From Sporisorium sorghi (taxonomy: Eukaryota > Basidiomycota > Ustilaginomycetes > Ustilaginales > Ustilaginaceae): a stretch of DNA of 42,836 nucleotides. How positions within the stretch are numbered: position 1 is the first letter of the stretch; each line of letters starts with the position of its first letter. Location of the stretch: NCBI GenBank assembly GCA_023212695.1, contig JALCCG010000182.1, positions 1 to 42,836 on the forward strand. The letters run 5' to 3'. Shown here one piece after another: positions 8,674 through 19,933 of the stretch. Under the pieces are notes generated by a model, which was not told the origin of the DNA, searched no databases, and saw only the letters and a list, made by a program, of their open reading frames with translations. The translations under genes and the position numbers were made by a program.

Positions 8674-10569
8674 TTACAGGTCGCTGTAGGACCGGGCTGT
8701 CGAACCTTGCTCGACGGCTGACTGACGACAGGGCGCCAGACGGTCGATGAGCCTTGCCAGCATGCACTTCCTCGCTCTCCTCCTCCTTTCGCCCTTCTCG
8801 CTCGCTCCACCACCACCCTCCAATCCTCCTCCTCCCTCTCCCTGCTCTACCACTCTACCCCCCGCCAGCGCCACTGCGGACACAGGCACGTCCAACAACG
8901 CGGCCGTCAAATCCACCGGCAGTCTCCCGCTCTCCCCTCTCGCCCTCTTACTCGCCGCCGCGTCTCTCCGATTCTGCCTCGACAGGAACGACATCGACCG
9001 ACGCTCTTTCATCGACGTCGAGGTGCGGGTTGAGGAGCACGGTGTGGCCGGGTTGAACGCCAGACCCTTACCGAGTTTTTGGATGGTGATGGTTGGCGAT
9101 GCGGCCGTTTGCTCTGTCTTTCCCGTGCTGGTCGAGGCAGTGGTGCGTTGGTGGCGGGGCACGGTTCTTCTCTGCTGCGACTGGTGGGGTCTCGTCGAGG
9201 TCGTGTCGGGGCGGAAGGGCGGGCCGCTGGTGCGGCGTGCGTGTTCCAGCGCCTTCTGGTCGTGCAGCAGGATGCTCTTGCGCGCTCTGTGTGCCAGGTC
9301 CTGCTCGTCGTGCTCGCGGAGTCGAGTTTTGCCTGCGCGGCCGGCGGTGAGCGCGTGTTCCGCCGCGAGCCGGTGCATGCGCGTGCTCTTTCCTACCTCT
9401 TTGCGCCGCTGCGTCTTGGGCAGCGACCTGGTGCGCGGCCGCAGCGGCGTGGACGCCAGCCACTCCTCGCGCTCGTCCTCCATCCAGTACCTGCCCATCT
9501 TCTCTCCGCCTGAAAGAACGACGCTGCTCCACGGCGCAACCACCTCCTTAGCTTCCGCAACGTGTCCCGCGCGCTGCACCGCGACCATGGGGATCACCAT
9601 CCCCCCCACGCTCGGACGCGTCCACCGACTCTCCTCCGTCCGCGTATGATAGTAATACGCCCGTCCCGTCGACTCGTCCATCAGCTCCCACCATTCCCCA
9701 TCAGGGTTAGGGGGCAGCACCATCGTGCCCGCGGGCAGCACCCAGCGGCACTCGCCCGTCTGCGGATTCGCGAAGAACGTATTCGCGGGCGAAAAAGGGT
9801 CCGTGACGACACACCAGAAGTTGGCGCCCCACTCGCTCGTGCTTGCTGCGACGTGCCGCGGCAGCGGGGCGGGGCGAGAGGCGGACTGTGTGGAGGAGCG
9901 GTGGAGGGAGGCGGGCGTGGACTTGCGCGCTCGGGGAGGGCAGCGGGGGATGATGGTGGTGGTGGCGATGCTGGCGGTGGTCGAGGTGGTGGCGGTGCGA
10001 TGCGAAGGGTGCGAGCTGGCGTGCGACGAGTTGGTTTCCGAGGTGAAGCCCGAGTCGGCGTCGGCTGTGATCAGAGTGGTTTTCAGCGCCTCACGTCTCT
10101 GTCGGACCGGTACGGCGGCTGCTTGCGGCTGCACATCGTCTTCGCGGCTAGCCATCGAGACTGTCGTCGTCAGCGCTTCGAAAGGGCGAAAGGTGACGCT
10201 TGGACACGCCGACAAGTCTTCCTCAGACATCGGCCCTGCTTTAGAATCCTCTTTGGCTTCCCCTTTGTCCTCCATCGCATCGCCGTCGAGCACGATGCAT
10301 TCGACCGTGCGATCGACGCGCGTCGAGATCGTACACTCCCTCAGCGCCAATTCCAGCACCAGATCCTGCTTCTTCTCGTCCTCCTGTAACAGCTCGAACT
10401 CCCTCCCGTCTTCGCTCTCCCTCATCTTACACGACGTAAACGACATCGCGGCAAAAGAAGAAGCGACAGTGTGAAACGTGACGCTGGACCCAATCGACGA
10501 TGTAGCAGCGTGCGTTTTGTCGGTCGATGTTGACGCTGAAGCCGTCCGGTGGTGGTGGTGATACGACAT
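8674..10569 (-). CDS. Tandem WW-domain protein, function unknown
   Basis: Protein of 631 residues, ATG at 10569. The N-terminal 240 residues are Ser/Thr-rich and disordered and open with a short His run. Two WW-type modules follow. The first (about residues 246-282) has W, then FFANPQTGECRW and a final P, and lacks the usual central aromatic pair. The second (about 290-317) is more canonical, with EWWEL, AYYYH, two Trp and the closing Pro. WW domains bind proline-rich ligands. The rest is Arg-rich and basic, with conserved-looking HRLAAEHAL and ARKSILLHDQKALEHARR helices, and ends in a glycine/arginine-rich tail. There is no catalytic domain and no membrane segment. I do not recognise an orthologue; an adaptor role is the only thing the domains suggest. 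Confidence 0.7.
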   Translation of the reverse strand: MSYHHHHRTASASTSTDKTHAATSSIGSSVTFHTVASSFAAMSFTSCKMRESEDGREFELLQEDEKKQDLVLELALRECTISTRVDRTVECIVLDGDAMEDKGEAKEDSKAGPMSEEDLSACPSVTFRPFEALTTTVSMASREDDVQPQAAAVPVRQRREALKTTLITADADSGFTSETNSSHASSHPSHRTATTSTTASIATTTIIPRCPPRARKSTPASLHRSSTQSASRPAPLPRHVAASTSEWGANFWCVVTDPFSPANTFFANPQTGECRWVLPAGTMVLPPNPDGEWWELMDESTGRAYYYHTRTEESRWTRPSVGGMVIPMVAVQRAGHVAEAKEVVAPWSSVVLSGGEKMGRYWMEDEREEWLASTPLRPRTRSLPKTQRRKEVGKSTRMHRLAAEHALTAGRAGKTRLREHDEQDLAHRARKSILLHDQKALEHARRTSGPPFRPDTTSTRPHQSQQRRTVPRHQRTTASTSTGKTEQTAASPTITIQKLGKGLAFNPATPCSSTRTSTSMKERRSMSFLSRQNRRDAAASKRARGESGRLPVDLTAALLDVPVSAVALAGGRVVEQGEGGGGLEGGGGASEKGERRRRARKCMLARLIDRLAPCRQSAVEQGSTARSYSDL

Positions 10570-11793
10570 CGTGAGAAAATTTGAAGTGTGTGGCGGTGGT
10601 AACTAGTTGAGCGAAGTTCACATGAGGTGTGTCCGCCAGTGTGATGCTCTGCTCGGCGTGTGGCTGCTCGGCACCTCGATGGATCGGAGGATGAAGCGTC
10701 ATGAGTCCCACTTCAGCCACAAGAATGAAGAAAGGGAGGGCGACAAAGGGACGCTCTCCTCACACGAGTGCCTGTCAAAACAAAGTGGGCTCCCGACACC
10801 GATGCAACCCCAAAGACCGCACGCTTCACTCCCTCTCTCGAACGTCACACTCCGTTGCGTGAGAAAATAAAGAGTGCGCCCACTCTCCGGCGTTGATCGT
10901 TACCGCATCGCTCTCGTTTTCACAGCACGGCGGACGTTGTGGCAGCCCACCTGTCTCGCGGCTCCTTCTGTGTGCCGCCACTTGTTTCCCACGCTTGACG
11001 CTGGGGCCTCTCGACTGTCTTAGCGCACCTCTCTAGTCTCGAATGCCTAGCCCAAAACAAAGCGTTTCAGGTCAACTTTACCTAGCGAGGCAGAACGGAC
11101 TGCGTCGTTCCTGCAACGGCAGGCACGCCTAGGCGTAGAAGGAAGGCTTCTTTCAAGCTAGCCGAAGCGCACGTCAAACTTAACCTTAGTTTGGCAGGTT
11201 TTGAGGGAAGCCGGAAGAGACAAAGGGGTGTGACGGTCGAGCGGGCTAAATAAGGGAGGGAGAGGCTTGCAGTACGTGACGTGCGAGCCGGCGCCCGTCC
11301 TGCCGTGCTCCATTCTTTCAGCCCCTCTCCCTCCCTGGCGACCTGCCAACTTGGACGACGCATGAATCTGTCTGCAGTAGCACCCCTCCGTAGCTGCCCT
11401 AGACCAAGCTGACCGCACCAGAAGGAGTCGAGTCGACCTTCCTTCCCATGCATCACCACCAACAGGGGCCTCGTACATCCCCATCCTGCGCCACAATGCA
11501 CAACGCACAACCCTGCATGCTGCACTGCACTCGTCTGCATCAACAACCCCCACCTCCACCCACCGTCCATCACAACACAATCCACTCACACAGACAGCAG
11601 CATCTTACAGACCCAAACGGGGAATAAAATTGTTGAACACGAGTCATGAGATTGGATGATGGTACACAGTTGTGACGAGCGATTCGGTTCTGAGTCCGGG
11701 AAGGAAAAGCACGATGCTGGAGGAAAGGGGTGTCAAGAAGAGTGGAAAATACAATGCTGCAAGTCGGGTAGAGTCAGGTCTTGTGCAACACGC
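10570..11793. other. Intergenic: WW-gene promoter and NOT1 3' flank
   Basis: Both flanking genes are on the minus strand, so the right part holds the NOT1 3' UTR and the left part the WW-gene promoter and 5' UTR. Minus-strand open frames at 11082-11585 give cysteine/tryptophan-rich random-looking translations with no family motif. I see no RNA gene or mobile element. Confidence 0.6.
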
Positions 11794-14700
11794 TCAGGCC
11801 TGCTGCTGCTGTTGCTGTTGCTGCTGCTGCTGCATCATGTGCTGCGGCAAGTAGGCAGAGTGGCCGTTGAGGTGCGCATGCTGGTGCTGTTGCTGCTGGA
11901 AATGGTGCGCGTCTTCGCCAGCGGACGCCGCAAGCGTCGCCGCAATCTGATCCAACAGAGCCTGGATCTCGGCAGGCGCACGAGGCATGCGGTGGCGCTG
12001 CGTCTTCATCAGCTCGATAAACGTCACCACCAATCCCCACGGATGAGGTCGGTGGATGACCAAGCGCTCGAGAAGAACGCGAACAATCTGCTCGCGCACC
12101 AGATCGTCGTCGCTCTCGCCAAACAGCTGGATCAGCGCTGCCGAAAAGTAGGCCGTGTGGCTCGATGGGAATCGCAGCTGGTTGGCCGCTGCCGTGAGCA
12201 CCAAGAACCTCGCCTCGGGTTCCGACTCGGCCACCAACCAGCGCAGGATCGCAGCGCCGCTCTCCTCGCTGCCGGCAGCGTTCTCGCCGTTGCGACGCGC
12301 ATCGATCGAGCGCACACCCACGTAAAGCACGATCGAGTTGATCAGGCTGACATTGATGCCGCTTTCCGAGAGCAACGCAGCATGGCCGCTGGCGCTCGTC
12401 GCCTCGTCCTTGCTCGCGCCGTTGCCGATAGTCAGCGTGGCGCGTGTAGCGTGCTTAAGCAAGCCCTTCAGCTGTTCCGACAGGTCACGACCCCGTGCTT
12501 GGTCAAAGTGCACATCCAATGCGACACGCAGCCCTTCGACCTGGTGGAGTGCGGCGACATAGTCGGAAGCAATGTGTGGTGCTTGGCCCATCTCGGGCAA
12601 CAGGCCGATCTGCAAGTTGGAGCTGAACGGATCCGGCAGGCGCAGGTTGCGCGGGAAAGCACTGAGGATCAGGTTGCGCAGCTGGATGCACGACGCAGGC
12701 ACCAGGTCGCACAAGCTGTGGTGGTAGTCGCACAGGAACTCGGGGAAGTCGTGCAGCAGGATCAGCAGGATGCGCAGCGTGCCGCGGTACAGCTGGCGCG
12801 ACGTGTCCTGCAGCTCGGCGTTGCGCAGCAGCGGCGACATGAAGCGGAGCAGCGAGGCAAACAGACGGTGGAAGGCGCCCCATCCTTCGCGCTGGTTGGC
12901 TTCCAACAGCTTGGGCATGAAGAGGCGGTGCGACATGAGCGACATCCACGAGAACGTAAAGCTGGGGAAGAACGAGGGCTGCAGCGTGTTGAGCGTGTTG
13001 CTGATGGCCAGCAGCGTCTGCACGTAGGCAGGACCCAGGCTCGACTCGGTGGCGTGCAGGTCGTGCAGCAGGCTCGAGAACAGTCGGAAGAAGGGCTTCT
13101 GCTGGAAGTGGACTCCGAGCTCTTCGTGCGACTGGGCAAGCACCAGCACCACGATCGAGAGAATCTTGGTGAGGTAGTGCACTTTGGCCTGCTCGTTGTT
13201 GGCGCCTGTGGGATCAGCATGATACTTGATCATGAGCACAATCAGACGCGAAAAAGCGTCGATGGGCGAAAAGATGCCCGTGGCGGGCGAACCGCCCACC
13301 GCCTTCTGCTTGATGTAGCTGTCGACGCTGACCTCGGTGCAGACGCGGAAGAACATCGACGAGATGACCTCGCCCTTGAGGATGCCTTGCGTCTGCAGCT
13401 GCGTGACATAGTCGATAAACGACTTTTCCGGGTTCGGCGAGTGCTGGAAGAGACGCGCCCACTCGGCAAAGCAGTACGCGAGCTGCTCGCGCAGCGCCGT
13501 GTTGCCCACGTCCACCTTGCTCTTGAGCAGTCCGCTCTCGAGATCGTGCAGGAAACGTTTGGACGCGTCGGTAGCCTTGCCCCTTTGCTCAGCGCGTTGC
13601 AGCGCCTCGATGGTGTTGGTGAGCTGCTGGCGAGTAGCGCTGGCAGGCTCCTGGAGGCACTCGAGAGCAAGCTGAGCGGAAAAGTCGATGACACTGGCAC
13701 GCAGGTCGCGCAGGATGAGCTTGGCGAGCTGCACATCCAGCTCGGCGATGTTGACCAAGCCGGCACGCACGAGCGACACGGTAACGGGTACGTTGAACTT
13801 GCGTTCGTCCTCGGCATAGATGAGCCAAGCAGTGACCTCGCGGGCGGCCTTGAGCGAGATCTCGCACAGGCGGTCGAGCAAAACGACGTAAACTTCGCGG
13901 CCAAGCTTGGACTCGATCTTGAACAGAAGCTGCACCACCTTTTGCGAGAAGGCGAGTGCGGTCTCGTCGCGGCTGGAAGACTGCGCAGCGACCATGGGAA
14001 TCAGACGAAGTGCATGTCGGATCTCGTGGTCCTGCGGCAGTTCGCCGAGACCGGCGCCTTGGTCGGCGGCTTCGAGCAATCGCTCCAGCTCTGCCATGCC
14101 CTGCGAGAACTTTTCCAGCGACTGCTGAGCGCTCAGCGTACCGCCAGCAGCCACAGGCAGCAAGCCAGCGGGGACGTTGGCCTGAGCGCCTGCCTCCTGA
14201 AGCGCAGCTGCACTTACCGCACCGACACCGACGGCGCCAGCAGCAGCGGCAGACGCAGCAGCCTCAGGATATCCAGCCTCCGAAGGTCCAGAGACAGACG
14301 AGGCATGGACCGAAGCAGGCGTGCCTCGGTCGACATCGACGCCAGGAGACAAGCGGCGGTTGAATCCATCGTACACGCGGAGCTGGGCCGGGACGAGACC
14401 GTCGGGACGCAAGCGCAGCATGTCGGGCAACGTGGCGGCGTACTGCGAAGCGGCGAGGGCGGCGCTGTCCCAGTAGTAGCCGCGCCCACGGGTGCGGTGC
14501 TCGCGACGGCTCGAGTAAGCATTGGTGAGACCCTCGTCGACCTCGGGCACCGCCTTGTCCATGGCTGCCTTTTCGATGACGGAACAGGCGAGGTCGAGGT
14601 TCTCCTGCATGATGACCATGAGCGCCTGCTCGGGCACGTTCTGCTCGGTGAAGCCGTTAGCGAGGAGCAAGGTGCGTGCGTTGGCGACCATGCTGAGGCG

Positions 14701-15287
14701 CAAAGGCTCCTTGCAGGTGACGAGCGCCAGGCTGCCGGCGAGGTTCTGCGCCATCTGATGAGCCGAGACTCGCATCTTTTCCTCGTCGCCCTCCATGGCA
14801 AAGTCCTTTGTGACCAGCTCGCGCGTCGAGATGGATGCGATCGTGACGGATCGCTCGACGACGGGCGCGATGATCTCGCGAATGGCACGGTCGATGGCGA
14901 CGTAGATGAGGCGCTTGAGTTGTGCGTTGCTGCTGAACATGGTGAGCTGCGGGTTGATCACCACGTACTGAGGCAGACTCTGGAGCATCGACACGAGCGC
15001 CTCGGTGTAGGCGGCAGCCGCAGCAGCCGACTGGCCAGGTTGAGTACCCGATCCGGCGGCGGCGACAGCGGCAGCGGCGGCGCTGGCCTTTTGCGATTGA
15101 GGAGCCATGCGGCCGCCGGCTGCTGCGCCGTATCCTCCAGCAAGCGAGAGACGCTCGAGGTCCTGGGCGATGCCGGTGGCGGGCTGCTGCGAGAGTTGCT
15201 GCTGGTGCTGGCGCTGCTGCTGCAATTGCATCTGTGCTGCGGCCTCCTGCTGCTGCTGCTGGCTGAGATGCTGGAGGTGACCCGACG

Positions 15288-15322
<35 letters not shown>

Positions 15323-18195
15323 TGTTGTTGCTGTTGCTGTTGTTGTTGCTGCTGCTGCAGCAGCTCGGCAGAAGGGCGGTTGCGAAGGATGGTGGTGGGC
15401 GGCACATCCTTGAGCTCGACATTGAGGCCTTTGAACAGGACCTCGATCTCGAATTTGAGGTTGAGCTTGAGCTCTGCAAACTGGTAGAGCTCGACCATGA
15501 GACGCAGGACGGCCATCAACCACGGGTTGGGAGGCTTGAAGACGTTCGACTTGGCGCACTGCTCGAGGATCTTGCATACGAAGGGAATCGCGACGATGAG
15601 GCGGTTGCTGTCGTAGCCCTGGATGAGAAGCTCCTTGAAGGCAATGTTGCGGTGACGGATGGGCTTGTCGCGAGCCAAGGTGAGGCTGCCGAGCCACGAG
15701 CCCAGGTTCTTGAGCAGGTTGCGCTCCTGCGTCGACTGGACCGTCTTGTCGCTGTTGAGGAGCATCTGACACTTGGCGAGCGTCTCGTGCAGGATGTAGG
15801 CGGTGAGGCCCTTTGCGTCAAGGCCATCGAGGAACTGGGCGTAGAGGCCGTGGTTGTTCGGCTCGATGCTGATTCGCTGCAGAACGAGGTAGTTGGAGAA
15901 CCAGCGGTAGGTGTCGGCGGTGATGAGCCTCTTGGCATCGCCCAGCTTGGACTCGAGGTTGGTGGGCGAGAGGTTGTTGACGAGGAAGAGCACCTTGTCC
16001 GACACCTCTTCGCTAGGGTCGCGCTGGTCTCCGTCCTGGGGCAAAGGGTCAGCGCGAATGGCAGGGAAGGGCGCCTTCTTGTCCTCGAGGGACTGGCCTC
16101 CGGGCATGCCCACGTCAGCGCCCGGCAGCTGACCGGCGAGGGCCATCTTGACGAGGCGGATGATGTTGGGGTACGACTGCTGGAGGTGAGGCATGGAGAG
16201 CAGCGCCTGGCAAAGCTGGGGCCATTCGGGCAGGCGGTTCTGGAAGCGCAAGAGGGCTTGCAGACCAAACTTGAACATGCTCGAGTCCGGCGGGTTGCGA
16301 AGCGCATCGAGCACATAGCGGATGGCGATGCCAAGCGGGATGTAGTCGATGAGCTGATACTGGATGAGCGAACCGAACACCACGGCGGTCATCTCGAGCT
16401 CGGCCGCAGGGTAGTACATCTCGAACCAGCGGTACTCGTCGAAGAGGGTGTGGACCATGCAGGCAAAGATCTGGTGGTCTCGCACATTGTCGGAGGCGCG
16501 GGTGCGCTGGAGAAGCAGCACCATGTCCTCGATGCTGATCTTGCCCTCGTACATCTGACGGTACCACGAATCGGCCTCCTCGTGGATGTCCTGCGAGAAG
16601 GTGACGACCTCAAGGCCGGGCTCTTGGCCCTCTGCGCCAGGCGCGAGGTTCATGAGGCGAGGGTGAAGCTGGAGGCAGACGTTGCGCACTCCTTTGAAGA
16701 AATCGATCTCTTCGGCACTCATGCTCTCGCCGTTGGAGCGCAACGCCTTGAGGAAGCTGGCGACGTTCTGGACGGTGAGCGGCACGAAGCTCTGGTCGGC
16801 CTGCGGATCGGGCTTGGCAAGGTCGTCCTTGGCCTTGATGTCGAGGAACTCGAGCACGGCACGGATAAAGTCGCTGCCGTGGCGGTTGATGTTGTCCTGG
16901 AGCCAAGCATCGAGGTCGATGGCCTCTCGTCGGGATGCCAGCGCGGCCACGTCGAGAGCAAATGCAAAAGGTCGAGCCTCGACGAGGTCGTCGACGATGC
17001 CGAGGCTCTGAGCCACGTCGACGATGCGGGTGAGGTGAAGTTGGTTCTCGAGGTAAAAGTTGCGGAAGGCGTTGAGCAGGTATTCGCGCTGCGTGTTCAT
17101 GATGCGATGGAAGACAAAGAGGCTGCTGTTGTGCGGCGTCATGAACAGGGTGAGCAGCTGGGAGGCGAGTTCGGCGTGGATGGCGTTCCAGGGCTGCGGG
17201 ATTTGCACGAGGCCGAGCAGGATGAGCTCGGGACAAGCGTTGATGGCCTGCTCGAGCACCTCCTGGACAGCCGAACGCACATTTTGATCGTCCGAGGCCG
17301 AGATCTCGATGAGGGTTTCGACGAGGTCGAGCGAGTTGTATGCGCTAGTGAGGAGCGGCTTGCCGGCGGTCTGGATGCTGGTAGGAGCATCGGCGAGCTG
17401 CTCTGCGGTGAAAATGCGTCGACCGGGCAGCGATGCAAAGCTGAAGGCGTCGGAGCCGAGCGCGAGAAGGCCGTGGAAGATCTGGAGCTGTCGAAGACGG
17501 TGCATCCACGGACCCCAGAGACCCGAGACGGCCGCGATCTGAGCTTGCCCTTGCACGGGAGCGGTGAGGAGAATGTCGGCCATGCCGGCCATGTGGCCAT
17601 GGAAGGACGGGTTGAAACCGTCGAGCTCATCGAGACCACGAATGACACGGGGCCAGGAAAGTTGCGTGTCAAAGCCAGCGAGGGCGCGGACGAGGTTGGA
17701 AAAGTTGGTGACGCGGTCGCTTTCAAAGATGGCCGGGTCGACCGAGAGGAGGATGGCGAGGATCTCTGAGACCATGCGCTCGTCTGGCGGGTTGGCATCC
17801 GTCAAGCCAAAACGCTGAAGGACGGCACGGGCGGTGTCGACGGTGGGGAGGCTCCTGACGCCGAGCTCGATGAGCAGATCGGCGAGGTTCTTTTCCTGCT
17901 TGATCTTGAGCTTGGGGAGCGCCTGTTGCACGGCATCGGCGGTGGCATCCGGGCCTACTTTGTCTGCAATGGCATTGAAGAGCTTTTGGCGCTGTGCTGG
18001 ATGGAGGACCGGGGTGGTGGGCAAGGCGTCGGAGAGGAGCGTCTCGAGGAGGAGTGCGTGCTGGTCCAGTGTAACGACGGGTTTAGGGCCATCCCTTTGA
18101 AGGGCGTCGAGGACGAGTTTGACGATGCCCTGGTTGGCGGCTAGGTTGTTGGCATCGGCGCCTCCTCCGTTGGGAGGAGCAGAGCCATTGAACAT
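11794..18195 (-). CDS. NOT1: CCR4-NOT complex scaffold subunit NOT1
   Basis: Single open frame of 2133 residues, ATG at 18195. NOT1 is the scaffold of the cytoplasmic/nuclear CCR4-NOT deadenylase, which shortens mRNA poly(A) tails. The N-terminal helical-repeat region (residues 1 to about 700) contains FSNLVRALAG and LELLxx-type repeats. The CAF1-binding MIF4G domain lies at about 735-940 (NLSPTNLESKL, YRWFSNYLVLQRIS, KNLGSWLGSLTLARDKPI, PNPWLMAVLRLM). A 23-glutamine tract and Q/A-rich linker follow. The CNOT9-binding DUF3819 domain is at about 1055-1225 (YVVINPQLTMF, AIDRAIREIIAPVVERSVTIA, KDFAMEGDE). The C-terminal NOT1 superfamily domain that docks NOT2/NOT3-5 is at about 1590-2070 (FIDYVTQLQ, LLHDFPEFLCDYHHSLCD, SAFPRNLRLPDPF, HPWGLVVTFIEL). 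The length is normal for NOT1. The protein ends with 11 glutamines and an alanine. The whole coding region avoids TTA, CTA and TCA codons, which leaves a long antisense open frame. Confidence 0.96.
11800..11832 (-). repeat. CAG/CAA tract encoding the NOT1 C-terminal polyQ
   Basis: Eleven consecutive glutamine codons directly precede the last alanine codon and the stop of NOT1. The CAG/CAA mixture suggests a trinucleotide tract that could vary in length. Confidence 0.9.
15289..15357 (-). repeat. CAG/CAA tract encoding 23 glutamines in NOT1
   Basis: Twenty-three glutamine codons lie in the linker between the CAF1-binding MIF4G domain and the CNOT9-binding domain. The flanking sequence is also rich in Q and A. 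The tract sits outside the folded domains, so length change should be tolerated. Confidence 0.92.
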
Positions 18196-18857
18196 GTTGG
18201 CCGCGTCGGCACACGGCCCGCTCGTTTCAGCGCTGTCAGAAGCGGTGAAAGCAAGGGCGAGTGCGGGGTGAAGGCGGCGTCGTCGGTGACCGGTGTGCAG
18301 CGAGGAGTGACTCTGCTGAGGATCGTGACTCGAGCTCGCAAAGCCAGTTCGAGCAAGAAGTGAAGCGTGCTTGTCTTGAGCTTACGTGTCGAGAGATGCT
18401 TGTCTCCGCTGCGTCACGATGATGCGCCTGAATCTGGAGTTGACTATCGAGAGCTGGTATCCGCACTTGTGGGATGTCGTTTGGAAGCAGTTCGGCAGAC
18501 TAGGCGGCTGTTCAGAGGATCGCTGACGCTCTGTGCTGCAAGGCTTTGTTGTGCAAACCGAAGGCGTGGATCCACTGGCGGACAATGCTTTAACCCGGAG
18601 TGCTGACGTCTGGGCCCAAAGAGATGCAAATACTGTCGTTGAGGCTGCCAGAGACAAGCAATTTGAGCCTGTCTGCGATTCTACAGCGACAGACCCGTGC
18701 TCGAGAGCTCCGTTCAGGTGAGTGACCGGAGGAATGTCGTGAAAATGCCAAGGCTTTGACAGTCTGTCGATGAGCTGCAAGCAGCACTGAATAGCAGATT
18801 GTCGAAGAACAGAGTCGAAGCAGAGGATGGAGTGTCGAAAATTCCGTCGGTGATCGT

Positions 18858-18876
18858 GTCGAGTCGAGTCGAGTCG
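18858..18876. repeat. Short TCGAG pentamer repeat
   Basis: About 3.5 copies of a TCGAG/GTCGA pentamer. On the opposite strand this is the same CTCGA unit that forms the long repeat at 23698-23758. Confidence 0.85.
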
Positions 18877-19552
18877 ATAGCTTGCGAGTGGTGAGCCCAA
18901 GAAGATTCCGGAAAGAGAACGATGCAGTGATGCAGACAGACAACGCCGACGCCTGCCAGACAGGATGCGATTAACTCCCAGCTACTGGATGGTAGAGGCG
19001 ATAGAGCAGTAGGAGGAGGAGGAGGAGGAGGGAGAGGGGATGGGATGGGGAAAAGCGAAAGGTCGATCAAGAAGTGTTGGTCGAGATGGAAGCAAAGATG
19101 GAGAGAGCACGAGAGCTGGTCTTTGCTCTGCTTTCGAGTCAAAAGAGACAGAGACAAAGCGTCATTCGCGAGCTCTCTCTTGGCTTCGACTGTGGGAGTA
19201 AGACAGAAAGAGAGAGTGCTGCTGATGCTGCTTTTTTTGACTCGACTTTTGTGCTCAGCAGACAGCCGCCAGCAGCCAGCAGCGGTTGAGCTTTTTGCTT
19301 GCTCTCCGCCTGCTGCCCGATAATTGGTTGCTTCTTGTGCGGAAAGGTGCAATTTTGTATTCGATCAGTCGCGAAAGAAAAGAAACCCGCTCGGAGGCCA
19401 CTTTGAAAGCATTGAAAAGATGAATCTCTGCCGCAATTTCGAAAAAAGGATCGATTTCAAAATTTGTGATCGAAATCAAATTTGTTAGGCCGTCTTTTGG
19501 TTCTGCGAAAAAATGCTGCCAAAAATCCAAGTTGGACCCTGATCCAGCTTTG

Positions 19553-19588
19553 AGCTCCAGCTCCAGCTCCAGCTCCAGCTCCAGCTCC
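19553..19588. repeat. (AGCTCC)6 hexamer repeat
   Basis: Six perfect copies of AGCTCC lie about 350 nt upstream of the GH45-like start codon. The unit contains the AGCT palindrome. Confidence 0.95.
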
Positions 19589-19764
19589 GCTCTGGCACGC
19601 TGCTTTGCTCGCCTCGCTTGGAACGTTGTCTCTTTTTGGACGCGAGAGAAGCGTTTCGGCACGAAGAAGCTTGGGATCTGCAAAAGTGCATGCCGCCGCG
19701 GTGTGCTGCTTGTCCAAATCTGCGAATTCCGCCTCGCTCTTCCGACATCCCTTTTGTCCTTCCA

Positions 19765-19766
<2 letters not shown>

Positions 19767-19796
<30 letters not shown>
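19767..19796. repeat. (CT)15 pyrimidine tract
   Basis: Fifteen CT units lie about 140 nt upstream of the GH45-like ATG. CT-rich tracts near transcription starts are common in fungal promoters, so this may mark the start region of that gene; this is an inference. Confidence 0.9.
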
Positions 19797-19798
<2 letters not shown>

Positions 19799-19933
19799 AT
19801 CCTGTCTTGTACGACTCGACGGTAACTCAACCACCACCATGATGTTGTAGACAAGTGCTCCTCGACTCTTAGCTTCGAGCTCGACCCCCTAGACCTTTTC
19901 GGAAACCCTCTCCCTAGACGCCTCTCGATCAGG

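Larger units (their letters stand above)
18196..19933. other. Divergent promoter region, NOT1 and GH45-like gene
   Basis: This 1.7-kb space separates NOT1 (minus) from the secreted GH45/expansin-like gene (plus). It contains several simple repeats but no open frame with a recognisable protein and no RNA gene. Small frames across it (for example 18382-18900 and 18714-19352 on the minus strand) have no domain features. Confidence 0.6.

Noticed and set aside
8747..10474. Plus-strand frames opposite the WW-domain gene
   Set aside because: The minus strand encodes recognisable WW modules; the plus-strand translations are low-complexity shadows.
11656..17769. Plus-strand open frame of 2037 codons
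   Set aside because: It is the exact-register antisense of NOT1, which has all expected domains. The antisense product has no domain and is explained by avoidance of TTA, CTA and TCA in the sense gene.
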